Positions 36,059 to 44,272 of a stretch of 46,576 nucleotides of DNA are shown here, piece by piece; the stretch's first letter is position 1, and every line of letters begins with the position of its first letter. Under the pieces are notes generated by a model that saw only the letters and a list, made by a program, of their open reading frames with translations, did no database searches and was not told the origin of the DNA. The stretch is taken from positions 1 through 46,576 of the forward strand of contig WRHK01000028.1 of the NCBI GenBank assembly GCA_009783295.1, in the 5' to 3' direction. This stretch comes from Promicromonosporaceae bacterium (GTDB taxonomy: Bacteria; Actinomycetota; Actinomycetes; Actinomycetales; Cellulomonadaceae). A program made the position numbers and the translations under genes.

Positions 36059-36604
36059 TCAGGTGGCCGGGTTCGCGGCGGTCTGCGCCTGGTCGAACGT
36101 GACGGTCACGTTCGAGAGCGTGGCCGTGAGGTTCTGGGTGGTGTTGTCCGGGGAGGTGGCGGTGCCGTACGGGAAGGTCGCCGTGACCACCACGGTGACG
36201 GTGTGCGTGCCGCCGGCGGACAGGTCGATCGGGTTGGTCGCCGCCGTGCCGTCCACGGTGAGGGCGCCGGTCGAGAGCGTCACGGCCGCCGTCAGCGCGT
36301 TCGCCGTGGCCCAGGTGGCGTTCCCCAGGGTCGCGTTCACGGCCAGGTGGTCGCCCGTGCCCGTGACCGTCATGGTGCACGTCGTCTGTACGACGTCGCC
36401 CGGGACGACGAGCGTCACCGCGCCGCCACCCGTCTGGTACGTCCACGCCGAGCAGGTCCCGTTCGCCGCCGTCAGGGTGCCGGAGGTGAAGGAGCTGCCG
36501 GTCGACGTCGCGTCGGCAGTCCAGAACGCGTACGTCCCCGCGCCGCCCAGGAGCAGCACGGCCGCGCCGCCCGTCGCGATCGCGGCCTTCGTGAGCCTCT
36601 GCAT
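36059..36604 (-). CDS. SipW-type exported protein, first of the operon (TasA-like)
   Basis: 181 residues. Basic start (MQRLTK), hydrophobic helix (AAIATGGAAVLLLGGAGTYAFW), then TADATSTGSSFTSGTLTAANG: the signal pattern named for SipW-cognate proteins. The mature part is Thr/Ala/Val-rich with alternating hydrophobics (AVTLVVPGDVVQTTCTMTVTGTG), expected to be a beta sandwich, with two Cys near 52 and 77 possibly paired. ATG 36604 is preferred to the GTG at 36613 because GGAGGTG lies 6 bases upstream. First gene of a five-gene operon; function unknown, matrix fibre is an inference. Confidence 0.88.
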   Translation of the reverse strand: MQRLTKAAIATGGAAVLLLGGAGTYAFWTADATSTGSSFTSGTLTAANGTCSAWTYQTGGGAVTLVVPGDVVQTTCTMTVTGTGDHLAVNATLGNATWATANALTAAVTLSTGALTVDGTAATNPIDLSAGGTHTVTVVVTATFPYGTATSPDNTTQNLTATLSNVTVTFDQAQTAANPAT

Positions 36605-36625
36605 GCCGAACACCTCCGCTACCTG

Positions 36626-36681
36626 GGCGACCCGCCCCTGGGTCGCGCCTGAGTAGAGGCTAGGTCTCCGGGCGGGTCGCC
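36626..36681. promoter_or_regulatory. Promoter region of the SipW operon with competing inverted repeats
   Basis: Minus-strand -10 candidate TAGCCT at 36657-36662. Arms 36626-36637 (GGCGACCCGCCC) and 36670-36681 are perfectly complementary over 12 bases. A third copy of the core, GGGTCGC at 36640-36646, can instead pair with GCGACCC at 36627-36633. The right arm of either hairpin ends a few bases before the ribosome site GGAGGTG. Confidence 0.55.
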
Positions 36682-36697
36682 GCTCGGGGAGAGGCGC

Positions 36698-37237
36698 TCA
36701 GTCGTCGTGCTCTTCCCCCAGGTGGAGCACGGTCCCGTCCCACCCGCTCGCGAGGCGTTCGAGCACGTCGGGCAGGGCCGTGGGGAACACCTCGAGGGGC
36801 TGGGCCCGCAGGTCGGCGGCCGAGAGCCATGCCATCCGGTCGAGCACCTCGCGTTCGACGTCGGTCCAGCCGGCGTCGTCGGGCTCCGTGCCCGGGGCGA
36901 CGCGTGCGACGTAGAACACCTCGTCCTGGCGGCACGTCTCGGCGAAGAAGTGGAAGTAGCCGGCCCGGGTCATGACCGGGCCCTCGAGGTCCGCGGGGGC
37001 CAGCATCAGCCCCGTCTCCTCGCGCAGCTCGCGCAGCGCGGCGTCGACGTCGGACTCCCCCGGCTCGATGCCGCCGCCCACGGTGAACCACCAGTGGCGG
37101 TCGGGCTGGTCGGCGTCGTGGCCCTCCACCAGAAGGGCGCGGCCCGCGTCGTCGATCACGACGACGCGGGCCGCGCGCCGGTGGCGCAGGCCGTCCTCGC
37201 CGAGGACCCAGTCAGGGCCCAGCGAGGACGTGGTCAC
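36698..37237 (-). CDS. Nudix hydrolase
   Basis: Predicted pyrophosphohydrolase of nucleoside diphosphate-linked substrates; substrate unknown. 179 residues with the Nudix box [25 protein letters not shown] (about 65-89, all box positions present), preceded by [20 protein letters not shown] and followed by [22 protein letters not shown] 37237 overlaps the pdxS stop by 4 bases (GTGA), so it is coupled to PLP synthesis in this genome. An 18-bp perfect hairpin (37137-37176) lies in codons about 21-34. Confidence 0.92.
   Translation of the reverse strand: MTTSSLGPDWVLGEDGLRHRRAARVVVIDDAGRALLVEGHDADQPDRHWWFTVGGGIEPGESDVDAALRELREETGLMLAPADLEGPVMTRAGYFHFFAETCRQDEVFYVARVAPGTEPDDAGWTDVEREVLDRMAWLSAADLRAQPLEVFPTALPDVLERLASGWDGTVLHLGEEHDD
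37137..37176 (-). repeat. Perfect 18-bp hairpin inside the Nudix coding region
   Basis: Arms 37137-37154 (GCGCGGCCCGCGTCGTCG) and 37159-37176, loop ATCA. It starts about 60 bases after the Nudix start codon. No U-tract follows. A transcript hairpin this stable near a coupled start could limit downstream expression; this is inference. Confidence 0.9.
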
Positions 37238-38151
37238 CAGCCGCGCTCGGCGAGGCGGACGGGGGCCGGCTCGGCCTCGACGTTGATGCCGACCATGGCC
37301 TCGCCCAGGCCGCGGGACACGCGGGCGATGACGTCCGGGTCGTCGTGGAACGTGGTGGCCTGGACGATCGCCTTGGCGCGGGCGATCGGGTCGCCCGACT
37401 TGAAGATGCCGGAGCCCACGAACACGCCCTCGGCGCCGAGCTGCATCATCATCGCGGCGTCGGCCGGGGTGGCGATGCCGCCTGCGGTGAACAGCACGAC
37501 GGGCAGCTTGCCCGTGCGGGCCACCTCGACCACCAGGTCGTACGGCGCCTGGAGCTCCTTGGCGGCGACGAACAGCTCGTCCTCCGGCAGCGAGGTGAGG
37601 CGGCGGATCTCCTGGCGGATCTGGCGCATGTGCGTGGTGGCGTTCGAGACGTCGCCCGTGCCGGCCTCGCCCTTGGAGCGGATCATCGCCGCGCCCTCGG
37701 TGATGCGGCGCAGGGCCTCGCCCAGGTTGGTGGCGCCGCACACGAACGGCACCGTGAACTGCCACTTGTCGATGTGGTTGGTGTAGTCGGCCGGGGTCAG
37801 CACCTCGGACTCGTCGACGTAGTCGACGCCCAGCGACTGGAGCACCTGCGCCTCGACGAAGTGGCCGATGCGGGCCTTCGCCATGACGGGGATCGAGACG
37901 GCGTCGATGATGCCGTCGATCATGTCCGGGTCGCTCATGCGGGCGACGCCGCCCTGGGCACGGATGTCGGCCGGGACGCGCTCGAGCGCCATGACGGCGA
38001 CGGCCCCGGCGTCCTCGGCGATCTTCGCCTGGTCGGGGGTGACGACGTCCATGATGACGCCGCCCTTGAGCATCTCGGCCATGCCGCGCTTCACACGCGC
38101 GGTGCCGACCTGCGTGCCGGTCTCAGTCTGGTTGTTCTCCACGCGGTTCAT
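37234..38151 (-). CDS. pdxS: Pyridoxal 5'-phosphate synthase synthase subunit
   Basis: Makes PLP from ribose 5-phosphate, glyceraldehyde 3-phosphate and ammonia supplied by PdxT. Up to 305 residues of a TIM barrel: [60 protein letters not shown] (with the Schiff-base Lys), [14 protein letters not shown] and [33 protein letters not shown] 38151 has no ribosome site at proper distance; GTG 38142 has TAGGAT 7 bases upstream and AGGA 8 bases upstream and may be the true start, giving 302 residues. Confidence 0.97.
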   Translation of the reverse strand: MNRVENNQTETGTQVGTARVKRGMAEMLKGGVIMDVVTPDQAKIAEDAGAVAVMALERVPADIRAQGGVARMSDPDMIDGIIDAVSIPVMAKARIGHFVEAQVLQSLGVDYVDESEVLTPADYTNHIDKWQFTVPFVCGATNLGEALRRITEGAAMIRSKGEAGTGDVSNATTHMRQIRQEIRRLTSLPEDELFVAAKELQAPYDLVVEVARTGKLPVVLFTAGGIATPADAAMMMQLGAEGVFVGSGIFKSGDPIARAKAIVQATTFHDDPDVIARVSRGLGEAMVGINVEAEPAPVRLAERGW

Positions 38152-38155
38152 CCTA
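38150..38155 (-). promoter_or_regulatory. -10 box of pdxS overlapping an upstream stop codon
   Basis: TAGGAT on the minus strand begins with the TAG stop of the LemA-like gene; 7 bases later comes GTG 38142. If used, pdxS starts at that GTG without a leader. Confidence 0.4.
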
Positions 38156-38749
38156 AGGCTGGGCCGGGGCGGCCAGACCCGCGGGCAGGGCGTCGTCGAG
38201 CTCGACGGTCTGCGGCACGGGCGCACGCCCGGCCAGGTGCAGCGCGCGCACCAGCAGGTGCCGCCGGGCGCGCTGTGCCTGTGCGACGGCGTCGTTGTGG
38301 AACCGCCGCGCCAGCTGCGCCCGGTACCAGCCGGCGCCGAGGTTGGCCACGAGCGAGTCGCCGGGCGGCGTCGAACGCAGCGCGTCGACGCTGGCGCTGT
38401 CGTCGAGGGCCGAGCGCAGGGTGGCCGAGAGGGCCGACTCGGCCCGCTCCCGGTCGACGCCCAGGCCGTCCATCTCGAGCGCCTGCTCGGGCGCCGTCAC
38501 AGGGCCGGCGTCGTCGACGACGGCGTACGCCGCGTCGGCCACGAGCACGCTCGAGGCGGGGTCGAGCAGGCCCGACGTCGCGAGGTCGGCGGCGGCGCTC
38601 GCGCGGCGCACCAGCTGCGCGTCGAGCGCGATGCGCGAGGCGGCGACCTTGCGGTGCAGGCGGTCCAGGCGCGAGGCCCAGACCCACGCCACCCACACGA
38701 CCACGCCGACGGCCACCAGCACCACGAGGGTGATCTCGGACCAGCTCAT
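38153..38749 (-). CDS. LemA-like membrane-anchored helical protein
   Basis: 198 residues, function unknown. N-terminal helix [19 protein letters not shown] (6-24) followed by [24 protein letters not shown], which resembles the LemA start (helix, then R-L-x-x-K-V-x-x-x-W/S-x-x-x-D-x-Q-L-x-R-R). The remainder is Ala/Asp/Arg-rich helix with a Tyr in [27 protein letters not shown]. Its ATG overlaps the pimA stop (ATGA), so it belongs to the thrS-pimA run. In mycobacteria this position is also filled by a membrane protein after pimA. The family link is tentative. Confidence 0.8.
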   Translation of the reverse strand: MSWSEITLVVLVAVGVVVWVAWVWASRLDRLHRKVAASRIALDAQLVRRASAAADLATSGLLDPASSVLVADAAYAVVDDAGPVTAPEQALEMDGLGVDRERAESALSATLRSALDDSASVDALRSTPPGDSLVANLGAGWYRAQLARRFHNDAVAQAQRARRHLLVRALHLAGRAPVPQTVELDDALPAGLAAPAQP

Positions 38750-39951
38750 CGGTCGCTCCCCTCGCCCAGCATCCGGAGGGCCCGCGGCATGCGCCACGAC
38801 GCGTCGGGCCGCACCGGGATCGCCTCGCCGGCGGCCACCGCCATCTCGTACACCGCCTCGATCTGGCTGGTCACGGTCGACCAGTCGTAGCGGCGCACCC
38901 ACGCGCGGGCGTGCTCGCGCCGGGCGGCCGTGCCCTCGGGGTCGTCGAGGGCCTCGACGATGGCCCGCGCCAGGTCGGCCGGGTCCTCGTTGCGGAACAG
39001 CGCGCCGGCGGCGCCGTCGTCGAGCACGCGGCGGAACGCGCCCAGGTCGCTCGCGACCACGGCCGCCCCCGCGCTCATGGCCTCCACGAGCACGATGCCG
39101 AAGCTCTCGCCGCCCGTCTGCGGGGCGATGTAGAGGTCGACGGCGCCGAGCAGGCCCGCCTTGTCCTCGTCGCTGATGCCGCCCAGGAACGTCACCGACG
39201 ACGCGTGCCCGCCGAGCGACGCGATCGCCTCGTCCCGGCCCGCGTCGCCGCGCCCGGCTACGAGGAACCGCGCCCCGGGGTGCCGCGCGAGCACCGCGGG
39301 GATCGCGGCGGCGAGCACCTGCAGGCCCTTGCGCGGCTCGTCGAGCCGGCCCAGGAACGCGATGGTCGGTGCCTCCGGCGTGCCCTGCCACTCCGCCTTG
39401 GGCCGGGCGCCCGCGAACGTGTCCACGTAGACCCCGTTCGGGATGACGACGGCGTCGCCGCCCACGTGGTCGACGAGCATGCGGCGGGCGTCCTCGGAGA
39501 CGGCGATGCGCGCGGCGATCTTCTCCAGGCTCTGCCTCAGCAGCGGGTAGGCCACCTGCAGGGCGCGCGAACGCACCTGCGCCGTGTGGAACGTGGACAC
39601 CACGGGGCCCTCCGCGATCCACAGCGCCAGCATCGACAGGCTGGGCGTCATGGGCTCGTGCAGGTGCAGCACGTCGAACCGCCCGTTGTCGACCCACCGG
39701 CGCACGCGCGCGGCGGCCCGCGGGCCGAACGTCAGGCGGGCGACCGAGCCGTTGTAGCGCACCGCGACGGCCTTGCCGGCGGAGACGACGAGGTCCGGCA
39801 CGGGGGTGTCGTCGTCGGCCGGGGCCAGCACCGACACCTCGTGGCCGCGCGCCTGCAGCGCCTGGGCGAGGTCGCGGACGTGGAACTGCACCCCGCCGGG
39901 CGCGTCGAACGAGTAGGGGCAGACGATGCCCACGCGCAGGGGTCGCGTCAT
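38746..39951 (-). CDS. pimA: Phosphatidylinositol alpha-mannosyltransferase
   Basis: First mannosyl transfer from GDP-mannose to phosphatidylinositol in PIM synthesis, at the inner face of the membrane. 401 residues of GT-B, GT4 fold: RVGIVCPYSFDAPGGVQFHVRDLAQAL (6-32, the GGVQ-HV acceptor loop), DVLHLHEPMTPSLSMLAL, VVSTFHTAQVRS, IAVSEDARRML, PNGVYVDTF, FLGRLDEPRKGLQVL and the C-terminal ESFGIVLVEAMSAGAAVVASD. ATG 39951 overlaps the acyltransferase stop. Neighbours pgsA and acyltransferase confirm the role. Confidence 0.94.
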   Translation of the reverse strand: MTRPLRVGIVCPYSFDAPGGVQFHVRDLAQALQARGHEVSVLAPADDDTPVPDLVVSAGKAVAVRYNGSVARLTFGPRAAARVRRWVDNGRFDVLHLHEPMTPSLSMLALWIAEGPVVSTFHTAQVRSRALQVAYPLLRQSLEKIAARIAVSEDARRMLVDHVGGDAVVIPNGVYVDTFAGARPKAEWQGTPEAPTIAFLGRLDEPRKGLQVLAAAIPAVLARHPGARFLVAGRGDAGRDEAIASLGGHASSVTFLGGISDEDKAGLLGAVDLYIAPQTGGESFGIVLVEAMSAGAAVVASDLGAFRRVLDDGAAGALFRNEDPADLARAIVEALDDPEGTAARREHARAWVRRYDWSTVTSQIEAVYEMAVAAGEAIPVRPDASWRMPRALRMLGEGSDR

Positions 39952-40976
39952 GACTCCGGCGCCCCCGCGACGTCGGGTGCGGGCAGCGGGACGTCCTCGG
40001 GCGGGAGCTCGCCCGCCTCCGCCTGCGTCTTCGCGTACCGCTCGGGGTCGAGGTCCTCGATGAAGACCTTCTGGAGCATGTGCCAGTCCTCGGTGCTCTC
40101 CCGCAGGGTGCGGGCCATGGCGTCCACCCAGCCCTGCGTCATGATCGCGGTCTGCGCCCGGCGGCGGTCGGGGCCGCGCAGGGTGGGGTCGACGTCGGGC
40201 ACGGGGATGGGCCCGGAGAACTCGATGACGATCCCCCAGGGCGTACCCGCGACCTTGCGCCGCGCGCGGTCCAGCCGCTCGTACGTGATCATCGTCGGGA
40301 TCAGGTCCACGTTGGCCGCGAGCGCCAGCGCGGCGGGCCCGGCGGCGACGCGGGCGCGGTGGCCCAGCAGGTCGACCTCGACGCCGGTGGCGGCGAGGTC
40401 TCGGTCGGCGAGCAGGGGCACGATGCGCTTGCCGGCGCGGGCGCCGCGCACCAGGCGCCGGAACACGTCGGCGTCGCCGAGGCCGATCACCTCGATGCCG
40501 ATGGATCGGCGGAACCCGACGAACTCGTCGTAGAGCGCCTCGGGCTTGAGCTTCTCGGCGACGGTGAGCACGGGGGCGAGGTTGGGGGTGGCCCAGGCGC
40601 CGGCGAGGTCCCAGTTGCCCAGGTGGCCGAGGGCGAGGGAGCCGGCGGCGTTGCCCTCGAGGATGTCGCGGACGGCGTCGAGGCCCACGAGGCGCACGCG
40701 GGCGCGCACCTGGTCGGGCGTGGCGCCCTGGAGGGTGAACGCCTCGCGGAAGTAGCGCATGTAGGAGCGCATGCCGCGCCGCGACAGGCGCCGCAGGCCA
40801 CGGCGGTCGAGCTCGGGGCGCACGCGGGCGTAGTTGGCCTCGAGCTGGCGCACGCCGCCGCCGCGGCGCAGCCAGGCGACGTCGGCGGCGACGGTGAACC
40901 CGGCGCGCAGCAGCTGCTCGGGAAGCCGGGGGGCGTTGCGCCACGCGAACGTGTACGCGGCGGCGAGGTCAACCAC
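39948..40976 (-). CDS. Phosphatidylinositol mannoside acyltransferase (PatA-like)
   Basis: Predicted to acylate the mannose of PIM1/PIM2 with acyl-CoA or acyl-ACP on the membrane. 342 residues of the LPLAT/HtrB-like fold: catalytic HLGNWD (His-x4-Asp motif in LALGHLGNWDLAGAW, 114-128), the segment IGIEVIGLGDADVFRRLVRGARAGKRIVPLLADRDL and VDLLGHRARVAAGPAALAL. It ends with a Pro/Glu-rich tail. GTG 40976 overlaps the pgsA stop by 8 bases. The order pgsA-acyltransferase-pimA is the mycobacterial one. Confidence 0.92.
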   Translation of the reverse strand: MVDLAAAYTFAWRNAPRLPEQLLRAGFTVAADVAWLRRGGGVRQLEANYARVRPELDRRGLRRLSRRGMRSYMRYFREAFTLQGATPDQVRARVRLVGLDAVRDILEGNAAGSLALGHLGNWDLAGAWATPNLAPVLTVAEKLKPEALYDEFVGFRRSIGIEVIGLGDADVFRRLVRGARAGKRIVPLLADRDLAATGVEVDLLGHRARVAAGPAALALAANVDLIPTMITYERLDRARRKVAGTPWGIVIEFSGPIPVPDVDPTLRGPDRRRAQTAIMTQGWVDAMARTLRESTEDWHMLQKVFIEDLDPERYAKTQAEAGELPPEDVPLPAPDVAGAPES

Positions 40977-41604
40977 GAGCGGCCTCCCGTCCGGGAGCGA
41001 GCTGTCGGTGCACGGCGGCGATGCGCTGGACCACGGTGACGAGGCTGGCGGCGGCGAGCAGCCACAGCACGACGACGAGCACGATCACGGGCAGGCCGAG
41101 CCCCACGAAGCCCGTGGGGGCCAGCGCGATGACCAGGCGGTCGGTGCGCTCGGCGATGCCGACGTGCGCGTCGGCGCCCACGGACTCGGCGCGGGCGCGG
41201 GCGTAGGGCACCACGCCGCCGAGCACCAGGCAGGCGAGCGCGGCCGCGGCGCCCCACCGCTGGTAGGAGGAGGCGTCGGGGTGCAGCACGAACCAGAGCG
41301 TGATGCCGCCGAACACGGCGCCGTCGGAGATGCGGTCGAGCGTCGAGTCGAGGAACGCCCCCCACGGCCCGGAACGGCCCGAGAGCCGGGCGAGCACGCC
41401 GTCGAGCGAGTCGAACAGCGCGAACACGCCGATCAGCAGCGCCCCGAGGAACAGGTGCCCGGTGGGCAGCAGCCCGAGCGCCACGCCCGTGACCACGACC
41501 GTCCCGGCGATGGTCACGGCGTCGGGCGACACGCCCAGGCGCATGAGCCCCTTCGCGAGCGGGGTGAACAACGCCTGCATCGCGGAGCGGAGGCGGGAGA
41601 ACAT
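40969..41604 (-). CDS. pgsA: CDP-alcohol phosphatidyltransferase (phosphatidylinositol phosphate synthase)
   Basis: Joins CDP-diacylglycerol to inositol phosphate in actinobacteria, supplying the PI used by PimA. 211 residues, about six membrane helices, with the complete family motif: Asp65, Asp68-Gly69, Ala72-Arg73, Gly82, Asp86, Asp90. The alcohol specificity is inferred from the neighbours. ATG 41604 overlaps the HIT-gene stop by one base (TGATG). Part of the thrS-to-LemA-like operon. Confidence 0.93.
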   Translation of the reverse strand: MFSRLRSAMQALFTPLAKGLMRLGVSPDAVTIAGTVVVTGVALGLLPTGHLFLGALLIGVFALFDSLDGVLARLSGRSGPWGAFLDSTLDRISDGAVFGGITLWFVLHPDASSYQRWGAAAALACLVLGGVVPYARARAESVGADAHVGIAERTDRLVIALAPTGFVGLGLPVIVLVVVLWLLAAASLVTVVQRIAAVHRQLAPGREAARG

Positions 41605-42185
41605 CAGGAAGGCTCCTCGTGGGGGTCTTGCGACGGGCTGGGGGGCCACGCCGCGGCGAGCCGGGCGCGGGTGTCGGCCAGCAGCTCGGGCACGGCCTTG
41701 GCGCGCGCCACGATCGGCAGGAAGTTGGCGTCGCCGAGCCAGCGCGGCACGACGTGCTGGTGCAGGTGCGCGGCAATGCCGGCCCCCGCGACCTCGCCCT
41801 GGTTCATGCCCAGGTTGAACCCTGCCGGGCGGTAGACGGCCGTGATGACGCGGATCGCCGTCTGCGTCATCGTCGCGAGCTCGGTGGTCTCCTGCGGCGT
41901 GAGGTCGACGTAGCTCGACACGTGCCGGAAGGGCAGCACCATGAGGTGACCCGAGTTGTACGGGTACAGGTTGAGGATCGCGTAGCAGGTCACGCCGCGG
42001 GCGACCACGAGGCGGAGCTCGTCGTCCTCGGGCGCGATGCCGCAGAAGGGGCACGACGCCGGGGCGTCGTCCTTGGGCTTGGCCTGCCCGCCGATGTAGA
42101 CCATCCGGTGCGGGGTCCACAGGCGTTGCAGGTCGTCTCCCGGCGGCGGGTAGCCCGCCGCCGGGAAGACCTCGGGACTGCTCAC
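41604..42185 (-). CDS. HIT-domain protein (Ap4A phosphorylase-like)
   Basis: 193 residues of the histidine-triad family, nucleotide hydrolase or transferase; the mycobacterial gene at this place (next to pgsA) is an Ap4A phosphorylase. Seen: CPFC (45-48), a possible zinc site; [22 protein letters not shown]; and the triad [10 protein letters not shown] with His140, 142 and 144. GTG 42185 overlaps the thrS stop by 4 bases (GTGA). Coupling to thrS may matter because synthetases make Ap4A as a by-product; that link is inference. Confidence 0.92.
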   Translation of the reverse strand: MSSPEVFPAAGYPPPGDDLQRLWTPHRMVYIGGQAKPKDDAPASCPFCGIAPEDDELRLVVARGVTCYAILNLYPYNSGHLMVLPFRHVSSYVDLTPQETTELATMTQTAIRVITAVYRPAGFNLGMNQGEVAGAGIAAHLHQHVVPRWLGDANFLPIVARAKAVPELLADTRARLAAAWPPSPSQDPHEEPS

Positions 42186-44194
42186 ACCTGGACCCGGTCG
42201 CGGACCGCGGCCACGATGCGCTCGATGGCCTCGGCGACGGGCACGCCGTTGTCCTGGCGGCCGTCGCGGTAGCGGAACGACACGGCGCCGGCCTCGGCGT
42301 CCTCACCGCCGGCGATGAGCACGAACGGCACCTTCTCCTTGGACGCGTTGCGGATCTTCTTGCCGAACCGGTCGTCGGACAGGTCGACCTCGGCGCGGAT
42401 GCCCAGGGCGGTGAGCTGCGCGACGACGTCCTTGAGGTAGTCGTCGAAGGCCTCGGCCACGGGCACGGCGAGCACCTGGACGGGCGCGAGCCACGCCGGG
42501 AACTGGCCGGCGTAGTGCTCGATGAGCACGCCCATGAACCGCTCGATCGAGCCGAACTTGGCCGAGTGGATCATGACGGGCTCCTGCTTCGAGCCGTCCG
42601 GGGCGGTGTACTCCAGGCCGAACCCCTTGGGCTGGCTGAAGTCGTACTGCACGGTGCCCATCTGCCAGGTGCGGCCGATGGCGTCCTTGGCCTGGACGCT
42701 GATCTTGGGGCCGTAGAACGCGGCGCCGCCCGGGTCGGCCACGAGGTCGAGGCCCGACTCGAGGCCCACCTGCTCCAGGATGGCGGTGGCCTTGGCCCAG
42801 TCCTCGTCGGAGCCGACGAACTTGTCCTTCTTCTTGTCGTCGCGCGTGGACAGCTCGAGGTAGAAGTCGTCGAGGCCGAAGTCCTTGAGCACGCTCAGCA
42901 TGAAGTTGAGCAGGTGCTTGACCTCGCCCGGCGCCTGCTCGGGGGTCACGTACGAGTGCGAGTCGTCCTGGGTCAGGCCGCGCACGCGGGTCAGGCCCTG
43001 GACCACGCCCGACTTCTCGTACCGGTACACCGTGCCGAACTCGAACAGGCGCAGCGGCAGCTCGCGGTACGAGCGCCCGCGGCTGGCGAAGATCAGGTTG
43101 TGCATCGGGCAGTTCATCGCCTTGAGGCGGTACCTCCCGTGGTCCCCGACGGTCTCCAGGTCCAGCGGCGGGAACATGGTGTCGCCGTAGTAGGGCAGGT
43201 GGCCCGAGGTGTAGAAGAGCTCTTCCTTGGTGATGTGCGGGGTGCCGACGTAGGAGAAGCCCTCCTCGATGTGGCGCTGGCGGACGTAGTCCTCCATGAC
43301 CCGCTTGATCACGCCGCCCTTGGGGTGGAACAGGGGCAGGCCCGAACCGACCTCGTCGTGGAACGAGAACAGGTCCATCTCGACGCCGATGCGGCGGTGG
43401 TCGCGGCGCTCGGCCTCGGCGAGGCGCTCGAGGTACGCCTTGAGGTCGTCCTTGCTGGGCCAGGCGGTGCCGTACACGCGCTGGAGCTGGGCGTTCTTCT
43501 GGTCGCCGCGCCAGTAGGCGGCGGCCGAGCGCATGAGCTGCACGCCCTGGCCGATCAGGCGGGTGCTGGGCAGGTGCGGGCCGCGGCACAGGTCCTTCCA
43601 CACCACGGCCTCGGACTCACGGCCGGCGCCGCGCACGTTGTCGTAGATGGTCAGCTCGGCGCCGCCCACCTCGACGTTCGCGCCCTCGGTGTCGTCGTGG
43701 CCGCCCTTGAGGCCGATGAGCTCCAGCTTGTACGGCTCGTTCGCGAGCTCGGCGCGGGCCTCGTCCTCCGTGACCACGCGGCGGCGGAACGTCTGGCCCT
43801 CGCGGATGATCCGCGACATCGCCTTGTCGAGCGCCTTGAGGTCCTCGGGGGTGAACGGGGTCTCGACGTCGAAGTCGTAGTAGAAGCCGTCGCGCACGGG
43901 CGGGCCGATGCCGAGCTTGGCGTCGGGGTTGACCTGCTGCACCGCCTGGGCGAGCACGTGGGCCGCGCTGTGGCGCAGCACGTTGAGGCCGTCCTCCGAG
44001 TCGATCGTGACGCCCTCGACGGTCGCGCCGACGGGGATCTCGCGGTCGAGGTCCCACAGCTCGCCGTCGACGCGGGCGACCACGACGTCCTTGCGGTCGG
44101 CGAAGAGCTCCAGGCCCGTCGTCGTCGTGGTGGTCACCACCTGCTCCGGGGACTGCTCGGGGGTGGGTGACTGCGGCGAGGCGACGTCGGACAC
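42182..44194 (-). CDS. thrS: Threonyl-tRNA synthetase
   Basis: Charges tRNA-Thr. 670 residues: TGS domain ([26 protein letters not shown]), editing domain with HSAAH, class II core with motif 2 ([23 protein letters not shown]), the zinc Cys in MNCPMHN and His in [15 protein letters not shown], plus the anticodon domain ([18 protein letters not shown]). GTG 44194 is chosen over the GTG at 44215 because AAGGAG lies 6 bases upstream of it. First gene of the operon thrS-HIT-pgsA-acyltransferase-pimA-LemA-like, and perhaps pdxS-nudix. Confidence 0.96.
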   Translation of the reverse strand: MSDVASPQSPTPEQSPEQVVTTTTTTGLELFADRKDVVVARVDGELWDLDREIPVGATVEGVTIDSEDGLNVLRHSAAHVLAQAVQQVNPDAKLGIGPPVRDGFYYDFDVETPFTPEDLKALDKAMSRIIREGQTFRRRVVTEDEARAELANEPYKLELIGLKGGHDDTEGANVEVGGAELTIYDNVRGAGRESEAVVWKDLCRGPHLPSTRLIGQGVQLMRSAAAYWRGDQKNAQLQRVYGTAWPSKDDLKAYLERLAEAERRDHRRIGVEMDLFSFHDEVGSGLPLFHPKGGVIKRVMEDYVRQRHIEEGFSYVGTPHITKEELFYTSGHLPYYGDTMFPPLDLETVGDHGRYRLKAMNCPMHNLIFASRGRSYRELPLRLFEFGTVYRYEKSGVVQGLTRVRGLTQDDSHSYVTPEQAPGEVKHLLNFMLSVLKDFGLDDFYLELSTRDDKKKDKFVGSDEDWAKATAILEQVGLESGLDLVADPGGAAFYGPKISVQAKDAIGRTWQMGTVQYDFSQPKGFGLEYTAPDGSKQEPVMIHSAKFGSIERFMGVLIEHYAGQFPAWLAPVQVLAVPVAEAFDDYLKDVVAQLTALGIRAEVDLSDDRFGKKIRNASKEKVPFVLIAGGEDAEAGAVSFRYRDGRQDNGVPVAEAIERIVAAVRDRVQV

Positions 44195-44222
44195 GTGCTG
44201 CTCCTTCAGGTTCACGAAAACG

Positions 44223-44256
44223 CAAGGGGAGCCGCCCGCCAGGGCGACTCCCCTTG
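44223..44256 (-). terminator. Intrinsic terminator between the small helical genes and thrS
   Basis: Stem of 15 bp with one G-U pair (arms 44223-44237 and 44242-44256, loop GCCA), followed on the minus strand by CGTTTT. It ends only 28 bases before the thrS GTG, so the thrS promoter must overlap or precede it, or thrS needs read-through. Confidence 0.85.
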
Positions 44257-44262
44257 ATCGTA
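44257..44262 (-). promoter_or_regulatory. Candidate -10 box of thrS
   Basis: TACGAT on the minus strand immediately before the terminator stem. A start about 7 bases downstream would drop half of the 5' arm from the thrS mRNA. No good -35. Confidence 0.35.
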
Positions 44263-44272
44263 CCGATGCTGA

